Positions 21,001 to 30,192 are shown, numbered from the stretch's first letter. The stretch is DNA of 64,000 nucleotides from Verrucomicrobiota bacterium (GCA_004293445.1 RDYP01000003.1:310001-374000); one strand, 5' to 3'. A program made the numbers and translations. The notes: a model not told the origin generated them from the sequence alone.

Positions 21001-22520
21001 CAGATGGTACCACATCGCGCTGGTTTTCGATGGCAGCCTCGCAGAGGCCCAGCGCGCGAAACTCTACGTCAACGGTGCGCTCGATACCACCGCGGCGGAA
21101 ACCAGCAGCTCCGTTCCCAATCATGCCTCGCAGCTTTACGTTGGAGTGCTCGCCCCGGGCAGCGCGGTCTTCGATGGTCTGATCGACGAGGTCCGCTTCC
21201 ACCGGCGTGCCCTCTCCGGCACCGAGGTCGCTGCCCTGGAAAGCGCGACCGACAACTTCGCCCCGACCGTCGCCACCGGCCCCGCTCCCGCCGCGATTCC
21301 GGGCATCGCCGCGAACCTAACAGGATCAGCCGGGATTGATGCCGGACCTTCGCCCACAGTCGTTTGGAGCAAGGTCGGCGGTCCCGGCAATGCGATCTTC
21401 GCCAACCCTTCCTCCGCCAGCACCACCGTCACTTTCGACCAAGCCGGCACTTACCTTCTTCGTCTCACAGCAAGCAGCCCGGGCGCTCAAACTTCCGCCG
21501 ATCTCAGTGTCACCGCCGCTTACCCACCCCCGCTGCTGGCCATTGTCGACCCTCCGGCTCCCGTCGCGCTTGCCGATGCGGCCGATGCTCTCCGCCTGAT
21601 TGTCAGCACCGATGCCAATGGCGCACCCGGTAGCCCGACCATTGCTTGGAGTCAGTTCAGCGGCCCCGCTGCGGTGATCTTCGACGATCCCTCCGCGGCC
21701 GATACCCGTGCCCATTTTTCTGCACCCGGCAGTTATCTGCTTCGCTGCACCGCTACCGGCAGCGGCGGCAGCACCAGCGCGGATGTCTCCGTCACCATTG
21801 CCACCCCCGCCAGCCTCTCTCTCCGCCAAGGAGAAAACAGCTACAACCACGCCGCCACCTTTCTCCGTAGCGATGTCACGACCTGGAACTCCGGCGCGCG
21901 CGACCAGCTCGTCGTCGGCAAGTCGGCCAGCTCCTCGAACTTCTTCCGCAGCGTGCTTTCGTTCCCTCTAACAGGCGTCCCCGCCAATGCGACGCTCACC
22001 GCCGTCTCGCTCGACGTCTGGACCCATCCCACCCAAGCGGGTACCAGCAGCGTCGCCGCCCTCGAACTCCGCGCGGTCGCCGCCACCCCGGTCGAAGGCA
22101 GTGGCACCAGCAGCGACGCGAACAATATCAACGGCACCGGTACGGGTGCCACCTGGCTCAATCGCAGCGCCGCCACCGCGTGGACCAGCCCCGGCGGCGA
22201 CTTCGGCCCGACCGTTCTTTCGACGCTTCCCGGCTTCAACGCCGCCACGACTGCTGCTGCGAAAAACTTCCCGTCCTCCTCCGCCTTCCTCGCCACTACC
22301 CAAGCCGCCCTTGCCGCCGGTCAGCCGCTCAACTTGATGCTGATTTCTCCTCTAACAGAAAGCGGCCCCGTCGCCGCCTTCACCCGGCTTGCTTCGGACG
22401 ACCACCCGACCGTCGCCCAGCGCCCGCGCCTCAGTCTCATCTGGTCCGTCAATCCGGCCCCTGCCATCAGTTCCGGTCCCGCTCCGAACGCCATCACCGG
22501 CACGCCCGCCGCTCTAACAG
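13853..22520 (+). other. Cluster of TCTAACAG-like words inside two coding genes
   Basis: TCTAACA at 13853, 14546, 15053, 16119, 16263, 16934, 19283, 19643, 21967, 22351, 22513; near variants CCTAACAG 14283, ACTAACAG 15716, CCTAACAG 21316, TCTAACCA 17568. Confidence 0.7.
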
Positions 22521-23104
22521 GCAATGCCACCGGTGCCGATTCCACCACTTGGATCTTCGTTTCTGGCCCCGGCAGCGCCAGTTTCGCCTCTCCCGACAAC
22601 CCTGCCACCTCCGTCACCTTCAGTCAGGCCGGCAGCTATTTGCTCAGGCTGATCGCTTCCAATTCAAACGGCGAGGTGTCGCGGGATCTCTCGGTCGAGG
22701 TCAGGTCGGCGCTCGATCCTGCCAGCTTCGAAGACTGGCAAGAACTTACCTGGCAGGGGGTCGTCAGTCCGCAGATCATCGGCCCCGACGCCGATCCCGA
22801 TCGCGACGGTCTTACGAACCTCATCGAGTGGGCCCTGCACCTTGATGCTATGGTGCCTGGTTCCTTCGATCCCGATTTTGCGAAAAACGGAGCGCTCCTC
22901 GACTTTACCTACACCCGGCGCAAGATCGCCCCCGGCGAGGCGGAATTCCAGGTGGAATGGTCGGACAGCCTTAACAACGCATGGTCCAGCAGCGGGGTAG
23001 CTGAAACTCGGATCTCCCAGACCCCCGAGACCGAAACCATGGAGGCCACCATACCCGCAGGCCTCGGCAGGCGATTCGTTCGTCTCAATGTCCGGCGTCC
23101 CTGA
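18125..23104 (+). CDS. Secreted GH16-family glycoside hydrolase with CBM-like, LamG, DNRLRE, Ig-like domains and C-terminal module
   Basis: GH16 signature GTEIDICEH (ExDxxE) after WTLAWNDEFEGSTIDTAKW; LamG-like SLVLHLKLDESSGTIASDSSGSANHG; C-terminal half parallels the previous gene. Confidence 0.85.
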   Translation: MKCERRMLFHSATTLLPIALGFAVVAMTSARLPAATPTGAGWTLAWNDEFEGSTIDTAKWRHWLPGARRDAVNSPSAVAVADGALAISTYTSGGTHYTGMLSTQDTYPYTYGYIEARIDYDSSPGMWSAFWMQSPTMGNPIGSPNSAGTEIDICEHRKVDGSGTNRDGNVGGVIHWDGYGADHKSHGYDSGNLGLGTGYHIYGMEWTPTQQKFYIDGVLRWTINNAPNTPVSQRSEFIILSSEVDDTSTTWAGPIPAGGYGTLATTTTKMKVDYVRVYRRSETVVNGDFEGKIGPFSASGQATWSATGGRNDPAAAKIAPTSGGSSVEQSVRGLLPDTAYQFNAWGNAGTTSPGLLIAAKNYGGSQTGQTLSSATYTQASVPFTTGSNNRSATVLAHSANIGSTAYVDDFQLRRAASVPNGHLEHDASHAWTSSYGGAIVSGDSTYDGEFAWKIPASSSSAGVEQDIVGLTPSTAYRLSGWTTNGNTSLSFGVKNHGASQVTSAVSSNIWARATVNFTTGSASTTATVFAFRPSSAQTAYADSFFLHQPLAAPWASADLTTTGRSGIAGRLGDRLVLQAGGNNLGGSNDAIHFLHQPLNGDGTITARLVGVDTTAYHAKAGLMIRESTAPGARSASVVWGPVNQLVEFNRRTTGNASASSTLTPRDIVEPPWLRLTRRGNTFTAYRSPDGQSWTRVGSPQTIAMSANALVGIPACAGDTTRLTEVAVDDVSITAPIADVSITSPADGSTLSGTGQALHLTATVSSTTTPTLAWSMVSGPGSVSFVDPNLATTSATFSATGSYVLRLTATTAAGSGSADLTVHVASAPVPDASLVLHLKLDESSGTIASDSSGSANHGTATGGFAWQPASGAITGAADFNGTDSYFAVPDSASLDNTAAFTLSYWFRAETLGNNTGLVAKRVGPSDNNSYGFFLGLDGKLSVDVNSSNNRFTSNTTFNSGRWYHIALVFDGSLAEAQRAKLYVNGALDTTAAETSSSVPNHASQLYVGVLAPGSAVFDGLIDEVRFHRRALSGTEVAALESATDNFAPTVATGPAPAAIPGIAANLTGSAGIDAGPSPTVVWSKVGGPGNAIFANPSSASTTVTFDQAGTYLLRLTASSPGAQTSADLSVTAAYPPPLLAIVDPPAPVALADAADALRLIVSTDANGAPGSPTIAWSQFSGPAAVIFDDPSAADTRAHFSAPGSYLLRCTATGSGGSTSADVSVTIATPASLSLRQGENSYNHAATFLRSDVTTWNSGARDQLVVGKSASSSNFFRSVLSFPLTGVPANATLTAVSLDVWTHPTQAGTSSVAALELRAVAATPVEGSGTSSDANNINGTGTGATWLNRSAATAWTSPGGDFGPTVLSTLPGFNAATTAAAKNFPSSSAFLATTQAALAAGQPLNLMLISPLTESGPVAAFTRLASDDHPTVAQRPRLSLIWSVNPAPAISSGPAPNAITGTPAALTGNATGADSTTWIFVSGPGSASFASPDNPATSVTFSQAGSYLLRLIASNSNGEVSRDLSVEVRSALDPASFEDWQELTWQGVVSPQIIGPDADPDRDGLTNLIEWALHLDAMVPGSFDPDFAKNGALLDFTYTRRKIAPGEAEFQVEWSDSLNNAWSSSGVAETRISQTPETETMEATIPAGLGRRFVRLNVRRP

Positions 23105-23153
23105 CCTCGGAAACGTGATGATGTGCAACTTGTTTATCGGGTCACTCCTCAGC

Positions 23154-23175
23154 TTGTCCGCTATTTGGGGGACAA
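23154..23175 (+). promoter_or_regulatory. Inverted-repeat element copy 1: TTGTCCGCTATTTGGGGGACAA
   Basis: Perfect 6-bp outer arms TTGTCC/GGACAA; followed by AGAGAAACTTT; precedes the GH29 gene by about 320 bp. Confidence 0.65.
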
Positions 23176-23494
23176 AGAGAAACTTTTTGTCCCAGAGAGG
23201 CCGTGCCACGTTTTGGCGAGGTGGATTCGAGTGTCTCAACATCCATCGTCCGCCACGAAATCCGTGAAACCTCTCCGTTCAAAAATCCGCGCCAATCCTC
23301 GCTCTTGCTAAACTGATGATGGCAACGACCCCGGCCACCGCGCCAATACCCGAAGAGGCGGGCTTCCCTTACCAGACAGCCTCTCCGGTCTGGTCACTGG
23401 AACGATCGGGATCCAAGTGAAGCGCTTTATCCAGCCACCCGAATTCCGGTAAGTTCAGGCGGCATAATTTGAACTCTCGAATCCGAACCAACCC

Positions 23495-24988
23495 ATGAAG
23501 ACCGTTTCCGCGATCCTAGTTTTTTTCCTTGGGCAGTACGTGAGCTTGGTTCGTGCCGCCGAATCCGGTGACGAGGCCATCATGAAGCGCAATGCGGCCG
23601 AACAGGCCGCGGCGCTGAATCAGGATCCCGGCGGCACGGATCGCAAAGCGCTGCTGGATGCCCGGAGCAAAGAAAAGATCCACGCGGGGCTGTCGGGCGA
23701 ACGCAACGCGCATCCGGACGCCCAATGGTTCGGCAATGCTTCGCTCGGTCTGTTTCTTCATTGGAGCATCTCCTCCGTACACGGCGGCATCGATCTTTCC
23801 TGGCCGATGATCCAAAACATGGGGCCCAGTTTGAAATTCAAACCGTCGGACTATTGGAGGCTGGCGGAAGACTTCAAAGCCGAACATTACGATCCGAATC
23901 TCTGGCTCAAGGCGGCGAAAGATGCGGGCTTCGAATACGCCGTTCTCACCACGAAACATCACGATGGCTTCACGCTTTGGCCTACCACTGCCTCCGAAAT
24001 CGGCGTGCGCACCTCGCTGCCCGGTCGGGATCTGGTGAAGGAATACGTCGCCGCCTGCCGCGCGAACGGGATCAAGGTGGGCTTTTACTACTCCGGACCC
24101 GATTGGTTCAAAGGCAAGGACCACATGTCGTTCAACTATCGCAGCGAGAGCGGCGGCAATTCGTCGTTGCCTCCGATCCCCGGCCGACCCGACCTCGATA
24201 TGAACTGGGAGCCGACCAAGCTGAAACCCATGCCCGCCGAAGTCCGAGCCCGGATGCAAAAGGAGTGTCGCCAGCAATTGATCGAATTGCTCACCAACTA
24301 CGGGAAGATCGACGTGCTGTGGTTTGACGGCGGTTCGGGATCCGACATCACGCTGGAAGAGATTCGCAAGCTCCAGCCCGGCATCATCATCAACAACCGC
24401 GGCGGTCTGGCGCAAAAACAAGGCGGCCAGAAATTCAACGGCGATTACTTCACCGTGGAGCACGGGGATCAGCCCTTTCGCCCGCCGGGTTGGTGGGAGC
24501 AGTTGCGCATCTGGAATTCCCCCACATGGGGCTACATGAAGCAGAACGAGAAGAACTACGCTCCCACCGCATCCATTCTCAAGAGCTTAGCCCGTACGAA
24601 AGGGTGGGGTGGATCGGTGATGGTAAACTGCGGCCCACGCCCGGATGGCACGATGCCGCCGCCTTACTATCAGGGCATGAGCGAGGTCCGCGATTGGATG
24701 AAGGCGAACGCCGAATCCGTCGTCGGTGCGGATGCCATGCCACGCAACATGCAAGCCAACGTTCCCGTCACAACCCGCGGCCACACATGGTATCTTCACG
24801 CGGTTGCCGGAACCCGAGGCCGATTGTCGGTTAAGCCCGGCACGCCAATCGAATCCATCAAGTCCGCGCGTCTGCTTCGCACCGGAGAACCTGTGAAGTT
24901 CCAGTGGGCGGACGGCAACTTGGCGATCGATTTCCCGGAGCCCCCGCGCAGCACGCCGCACGAGGTGATTGCCGTCACGGTGAATTGA
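23495..24988 (+). CDS. GH29-type alpha-L-fucosidase, secreted
   Basis: Signal peptide; LGLFLHWSISSVHG, YAVLTTKHHDGFTLWPT, GFYYSGPDW and GKIDVLWFDGGSG motifs typical of GH29. Confidence 0.9.
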   Translation: MKTVSAILVFFLGQYVSLVRAAESGDEAIMKRNAAEQAAALNQDPGGTDRKALLDARSKEKIHAGLSGERNAHPDAQWFGNASLGLFLHWSISSVHGGIDLSWPMIQNMGPSLKFKPSDYWRLAEDFKAEHYDPNLWLKAAKDAGFEYAVLTTKHHDGFTLWPTTASEIGVRTSLPGRDLVKEYVAACRANGIKVGFYYSGPDWFKGKDHMSFNYRSESGGNSSLPPIPGRPDLDMNWEPTKLKPMPAEVRARMQKECRQQLIELLTNYGKIDVLWFDGGSGSDITLEEIRKLQPGIIINNRGGLAQKQGGQKFNGDYFTVEHGDQPFRPPGWWEQLRIWNSPTWGYMKQNEKNYAPTASILKSLARTKGWGGSVMVNCGPRPDGTMPPPYYQGMSEVRDWMKANAESVVGADAMPRNMQANVPVTTRGHTWYLHAVAGTRGRLSVKPGTPIESIKSARLLRTGEPVKFQWADGNLAIDFPEPPRSTPHEVIAVTVN

Positions 24989-25078
24989 GCCAGCGATGAG
25001 CGCGCGCGGTCGAACCCACTTTTTCCCACTCACGATCTCAAGCCACAACTGAGAAGCATCATCCGATTTTCACCTCTT

Positions 25079-27952
25079 ATGAAACCACACTGCTGGCTAT
25101 CCGTTCTTCTCACCCTCGGCGCTTGGTGCGCATGCACTCATGCCGCTGAAATCCAAGCTCTCGCCGAAACGTTCAAGTCCCCGCCCAAGGAAACCCATCC
25201 GGTCCTCTGGTGGCGTTTCATGGATGATTACGCCAGCCGCGAGGGCATGGTGGCCGACTTAGATGGGATGAAACACATCAGCCTCGGTGGCGCGGTGGTT
25301 TCCTACTGCTCCAGTAGCTCCGGCATGAGCAAACCCGTGCCCGGCGCGCCCTTTGTCCCGATGCTTTCGACGGCATGGTGGGAGAACATGGACTTCACGC
25401 TCAAGCAGGCCGCCGATCGCGATCTCGATCTTTGGTTCCAGCTCTGCCCGGGCTACGCGACCTCGGGCGGACCCTGGATCACTCCGGAGCTTTCGATGCA
25501 GAAACTTGTTTGGAGCCAGGTCTCATGCAGCGCCGAAAAACCATACGATAAGATCCTGCCAACGCCCAATGTGGATAAGAAATGGAACTACTACCGCGAT
25601 GTCGCGGTGCTCGCGTTTCCCAACGGCAAAGGGCCTGTGGATCTGAAAAAGATCATCGACATTACTTCTTCGATGGACGCTGCGGGCCGATTGCAGTGGA
25701 AGCCGACGACCGGGAAATGGATCATCGTTCGCCTCGGCCACACGACCACCGGCGTCCCGGTGCATCCGGTGACGGAAGCGGGATATGGGCTGGAATGCGA
25801 CAAACTCAGCAAGGAGGCCACGCGCCACCAGTTCAACAGCTACTTCAAAAAGATCGCCGACAAACGTCCCGCAGGTTCGAAATCCAAGGTCGAGTTGTTC
25901 TTCGACAGCTGGGAAGCTCAGAACCAGAACTGGACGCCGACGTTTCTAACAGAATTCAAAAAGCGCCGCGGCTACGATGCGCTCCCTTGGCTGCTGGTCG
26001 CCACGAAACGAATCGTCGCCAGCGAGGAGCTGAGCCGCCGATTCGACTACGATTGGAAAACCACCATCGAGGAGTTGATCAACGACAACCATTTCTCCGA
26101 ACTCGTGCGGCTGTCCCACGAAAGCGGCTGCCGCGAGTTGCGTGCGCAACCTTACAATGGCCCCGTCAATTTCATGACCGCCGGAGCGCTGTTCGATATC
26201 CCCGAAGCCGAATACTGGCTCAACAAACGCGAATACGGCTGGTGGAGCCTGCGCATGATCGCATCGGTCGCCCACATCCACGGGAAAAAACTCGCCGCCG
26301 CCGAGTCGCTTACGGCCATGCCCGCCAACCATCATATGGACGCGGACCCTTTCAGCATGAAGGCGCAGACGGATCTCGCCTTCACCATGGGCATCAACAG
26401 CATGGCCATCCACGCCTCCGGCCACAATCCATGGCCGAAACATAAGCCGGGCATCACCAGCGGGTTTTTCCCGCCGCTCGTCGGTGCTTGGCAGACTTGG
26501 AATGACCTGGCCGGCTCGTGGATCCACTATCTAAGCCGTTGCTGTTACCTGCTGCAACAAGGATCGCCCACTGCCGATGTGGTGAAACTCTTCCGCCCCA
26601 ACGAAAAGGGTTATCCCGTGATCCCCGGTCACGCCAGCGACCTGTGCAACGAGGAGTTGATCGTTTCCTCGATGACCTTCGACGGCAAGGCGCTGTGCCT
26701 GCCCAGCGGCATGCGCTATCGGATCCTGGAGCTCCCGGACACGACCAAGATCGTGAACGCCCAGATGTCGCCCTCGGGCATCGAAAAACAAACCGGTCGA
26801 AAGCCGATGCCCCAGAACATCTCGCTGCCGCTGCTGCGCAAAGTGCGCGAGCTGGTTCTCGCAGGGGCCACGGTGCTCGGTCCGCGCCCGGAAATCAGCG
26901 CCGGGCTGACCGGATATCCGCAGTCGGATCGGGAACTCCAAGCCATTGCCACCGAGTTGTGGGGGCCTGCGGGAAACACCACGGTGGATCGCAAGGTCGG
27001 CAAAGGCCGCGTTCTATCAGGAATCTCCATCACCGAGGCGCTCGCCCGCATCAACTTGCAACCGGATTTCAAAACCGTCGAAAAGCTCCCCAGCGACGAT
27101 GTGCCTTGGATCCATCGCAAGGTCGGCGCGGACGATTGGTATTTCGTTTCCAACCAGCGCAACAAGCCGCTCAAGGTCACGGCTTCGTTTCGCGTCAGCG
27201 GCAAAATTCCGGAACTCTGGCATGCCGATACCGGCACCACCGAACCCGCTCGCGCCTGGACTATCCGCGACGGACGCACCGAGGTGGAACTGGATTTCGC
27301 GCCCCGTGGTTCGGTCTTCGTGCGCTTCAGCCCGGGAAAAATTCCTTCTCTGCCGGTCAAAATTGCCCAGCCAAAAATCATCGAATCCACCATCGTGAAA
27401 GGTGACTGGAAAGTCCGTTTCTCGCCGGATATGGGCGCACCCGCCGAGGTGGAGTTTCCCAAGCTCATCTCGTGGACCGAGCACTCGAACCCGGAAATCC
27501 GCCACTACTCGGGCATCGCAACCTATCAGACTGAAATCAACATCCCTGCTTCCAGGGGAAGGATCGTCCTCGACCTCGGCGAAGTGAAAAACCTGGCCCG
27601 CGTCACGGTCAACGGCACCCGTTTTCCCGAGCTATGGAAGCCGCCCTTCACTTGCGACATCAGCTCCGCTGTCAAACCCGGCGCAAACCCACTCACCATC
27701 GAGGTCGCCAACCTCTGGGCCAACCGCCTGATCGGTGATGAACTCCAACCACCGGACGTCATCTGGGAAACCAAGGGCAAAAGCGGCGGCATCCGACCGC
27801 TCGCCACGCTGCCCGATTGGCTGCTCCAAGGAAAACCCCGCCCATCATCCGGCCGCCGTGCGTTCTCCACCTGGAATTACATCCAGCCCAAACAGAAGCT
27901 CCTGCCGTCGGGGCTGATCGGACCTGTAACAATCAGCATCCAGCGCCCGTGA
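25079..27952 (+). CDS. GH106-type alpha-L-rhamnosidase, secreted
   Basis: FKSPPKETHPVLWWRFMDDYASREGMVADLDGMKHISLGGAV N-terminus and C-terminal beta-sandwich LDLGEVKNLARVTVNGTRFPELWKPPF...IEVANLWANRLIGD are GH106-like. Confidence 0.82.
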   Translation: MKPHCWLSVLLTLGAWCACTHAAEIQALAETFKSPPKETHPVLWWRFMDDYASREGMVADLDGMKHISLGGAVVSYCSSSSGMSKPVPGAPFVPMLSTAWWENMDFTLKQAADRDLDLWFQLCPGYATSGGPWITPELSMQKLVWSQVSCSAEKPYDKILPTPNVDKKWNYYRDVAVLAFPNGKGPVDLKKIIDITSSMDAAGRLQWKPTTGKWIIVRLGHTTTGVPVHPVTEAGYGLECDKLSKEATRHQFNSYFKKIADKRPAGSKSKVELFFDSWEAQNQNWTPTFLTEFKKRRGYDALPWLLVATKRIVASEELSRRFDYDWKTTIEELINDNHFSELVRLSHESGCRELRAQPYNGPVNFMTAGALFDIPEAEYWLNKREYGWWSLRMIASVAHIHGKKLAAAESLTAMPANHHMDADPFSMKAQTDLAFTMGINSMAIHASGHNPWPKHKPGITSGFFPPLVGAWQTWNDLAGSWIHYLSRCCYLLQQGSPTADVVKLFRPNEKGYPVIPGHASDLCNEELIVSSMTFDGKALCLPSGMRYRILELPDTTKIVNAQMSPSGIEKQTGRKPMPQNISLPLLRKVRELVLAGATVLGPRPEISAGLTGYPQSDRELQAIATELWGPAGNTTVDRKVGKGRVLSGISITEALARINLQPDFKTVEKLPSDDVPWIHRKVGADDWYFVSNQRNKPLKVTASFRVSGKIPELWHADTGTTEPARAWTIRDGRTEVELDFAPRGSVFVRFSPGKIPSLPVKIAQPKIIESTIVKGDWKVRFSPDMGAPAEVEFPKLISWTEHSNPEIRHYSGIATYQTEINIPASRGRIVLDLGEVKNLARVTVNGTRFPELWKPPFTCDISSAVKPGANPLTIEVANLWANRLIGDELQPPDVIWETKGKSGGIRPLATLPDWLLQGKPRPSSGRRAFSTWNYIQPKQKLLPSGLIGPVTISIQRP

Positions 27953-27990
27953 ATCCCCGCAAAGTGACATCCCACCGCTTCATCCCTGCC

Positions 27991-30192
27991 ATGCAACGCC
28001 CTTTTTCCACGGTCCTCATCGGCATCATGCTGTGCGGACAGGCCATTGAATCCCGAGCGTCCTCCGATCCGTTTCGTGATCCGGCTCTCCCGCTGGAACA
28101 GCGCGTTCAGGATCTCATCGGCCGTCTCACCCTGGAGGAAAAAGCGTTGTTGCTCGACCACAAGGGCCCCACGCTGGATCGCCTCAAGATCCGTTCGGAC
28201 CAGTGGAACCAATGTCTCAACGGCGTCCAGTGGGACCGTCCCACCACCATGTTCCCGACCTGCATCGCCATGGGAGCGACATGGGATCCGTCGTTGATCA
28301 ATGAGGTCGCCACTGCCCTCTCCGACGAGGCGCGCGCCATCTACAATGCCTGGCAACGTGATCCCGGTTTCAAGGGCGCGAAAAAAGGACTCATCTACCG
28401 CGCTCCCGTGATCAACATCTGTCGGAATCCTTATTGGGGACGCATCCACGAGGTTTACAGTGAAGATCCATTCCTCACCGGAAGAATGGCCGTGGCCTAT
28501 GTGAAGGGCCTTCAGGGTGACGATCCGCATTACCTGAAAGTCGCCGCCACTCTCAAACACTTCGCGGTCAACAATGTGGAGACCGACCGTCAGAAACTCG
28601 ATGCCCGGGTGCCGGAACGCTGGTTGCGCGAATACTGGCTGCCCCATTTCCGTGACGCGGTGGTGGAAGGCAAGGCCCAGTCGCTGATGGCGTCCTACAA
28701 CGCCATCAACGGCACCCCGAACAACGTCAACCACTGGCTGCTCACGGACCTGCTCAAGAAGGAGTGGGGGCACGAGGGTTTCGTCGTCTCGGACCTCGGC
28801 GGCGTGCGCACTTTGGTGCAGGGGCACGGAGCGGGGAAAATGGACTATGTGGACGCCGTCGCCCGCAGCGTGATGGCCGGATGCGATTTCTCCGACAAGG
28901 AATACCGGCTGAACATTCCCCAGGCGGTGAGGGAGGGGAAAATCACCGAGGAACGCCTCAATGATGCCCTCGCCCGCGTGCTCCGGGTTCGCATGAAACT
29001 CGGCGAATTCGATCCGCCCGAACGCCTGCCGTGGAGCAAAATCCCGCTCGATGTGATCGATGGTCCCGCACACCGCGCGCTGGCATTGAAGGTGGCCGAA
29101 CAATCGATCGTGCTGCTCCAAAACAAAGGCGGCCTTCTCCCGCTGGACCCAGGAACGATGAAGCGCGTCGCGGTTCTTGGCCCCCGAATCGATAGGATCA
29201 ACACCAACAATTACAACGGCAAGTTCCGCAACGGTATCACCCCGCTGCAAGGAATCATGAACCGTTTGCCGGTCGGCTGCGAAGTCACACACAGCGCCGG
29301 AGCAGTCATTGGCGGCAAGCCCCACAACTGGATCAAGGAGCCGCCGTTTCCGGAACTGGATCAAGCGGCGGAACTTCAAAAGGCTGCGGAACTCGCGAAA
29401 AACGCGGATGTCGCCATTGTCGTCGTCGGCACCGATTTCACCATTGAGCATGAAGCGCGCGATCGCACCAGCCTCGGACTGCCCGGCAATCAGGAGGAAC
29501 TCGTGAAAACCGTGCTTGCGGCAAACCCGCGCACCATCGTCGTTTTCACCAGCGCCGGGCCGCTTGCGGTGCCGTGGATCAAGGAACATGTCCCCGCCGT
29601 GCTACAAGCCTGGTGGCCGGGTGAAGAGGGCGGCAACGCGATAGCCGATGTGCTGCTTGGCCATATCAATCCGGCCGGGCGGCTTCCCTACACGATGTAT
29701 GCCTCCGACGCGCAGGTGCCTTCGCGCGACGTTTATGATATTTCCCGAGGGTTTACCTACATGTATCTCAAGGGCGATCCGCTCTACGCCTTTGGCCACG
29801 GCCTGAGCTATACGTCCTTCGAATATGCCAATTGCCAAGTCTCTCCTAGGCAATTCCCGGCCGAAGGAACGGTGAAAGTCAGCGTGGAGGTGAAAAACAC
29901 CGGCAAGCGTGAGGGCGACGAAGTGGTCCAGCTTTATGTTCGCGATCTGGAATGCAGCGTGGTTCGGGCTTCCAAGGAACTCCGCGGTTTCCAGCGCATT
30001 GCCCTCAAGCCGGGTGAGAAGAAAACGGTGACCCTGGAAGTCCCGGGCCGGAAGCTGGCGTTTTGGGATGAAACAAAACATGCCTTTGTGGTTGAACCGG
30101 GAAAGTTTGAAATCCTGATCGGCAGCGCCTCGGACGACATCCGGGTGAAAGAACAGATCGAAGCGATCTCAGCAGGGCAATGGAGACCCTAG
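27991..30192 (+). CDS. GH3-type beta-glycosidase, secreted
   Basis: ATG 27991 gives a signal peptide; RVQDLIGRLTLEEKALLL, VAATLKHFAVNN, GFVVSDLGGV, C-terminal FN3-like domain (VKNTGKREGDEVVQLYVRD). Confidence 0.92.
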   Translation: MQRPFSTVLIGIMLCGQAIESRASSDPFRDPALPLEQRVQDLIGRLTLEEKALLLDHKGPTLDRLKIRSDQWNQCLNGVQWDRPTTMFPTCIAMGATWDPSLINEVATALSDEARAIYNAWQRDPGFKGAKKGLIYRAPVINICRNPYWGRIHEVYSEDPFLTGRMAVAYVKGLQGDDPHYLKVAATLKHFAVNNVETDRQKLDARVPERWLREYWLPHFRDAVVEGKAQSLMASYNAINGTPNNVNHWLLTDLLKKEWGHEGFVVSDLGGVRTLVQGHGAGKMDYVDAVARSVMAGCDFSDKEYRLNIPQAVREGKITEERLNDALARVLRVRMKLGEFDPPERLPWSKIPLDVIDGPAHRALALKVAEQSIVLLQNKGGLLPLDPGTMKRVAVLGPRIDRINTNNYNGKFRNGITPLQGIMNRLPVGCEVTHSAGAVIGGKPHNWIKEPPFPELDQAAELQKAAELAKNADVAIVVVGTDFTIEHEARDRTSLGLPGNQEELVKTVLAANPRTIVVFTSAGPLAVPWIKEHVPAVLQAWWPGEEGGNAIADVLLGHINPAGRLPYTMYASDAQVPSRDVYDISRGFTYMYLKGDPLYAFGHGLSYTSFEYANCQVSPRQFPAEGTVKVSVEVKNTGKREGDEVVQLYVRDLECSVVRASKELRGFQRIALKPGEKKTVTLEVPGRKLAFWDETKHAFVVEPGKFEILIGSASDDIRVKEQIEAISAGQWRP

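Noticed and set aside
13853-22520. CTAAC...ACAG resembling eukaryotic branch-point/3' splice signals
   Set aside because: Reading frames are uninterrupted across all sites, no paired donor is needed, and all gene features are bacterial.
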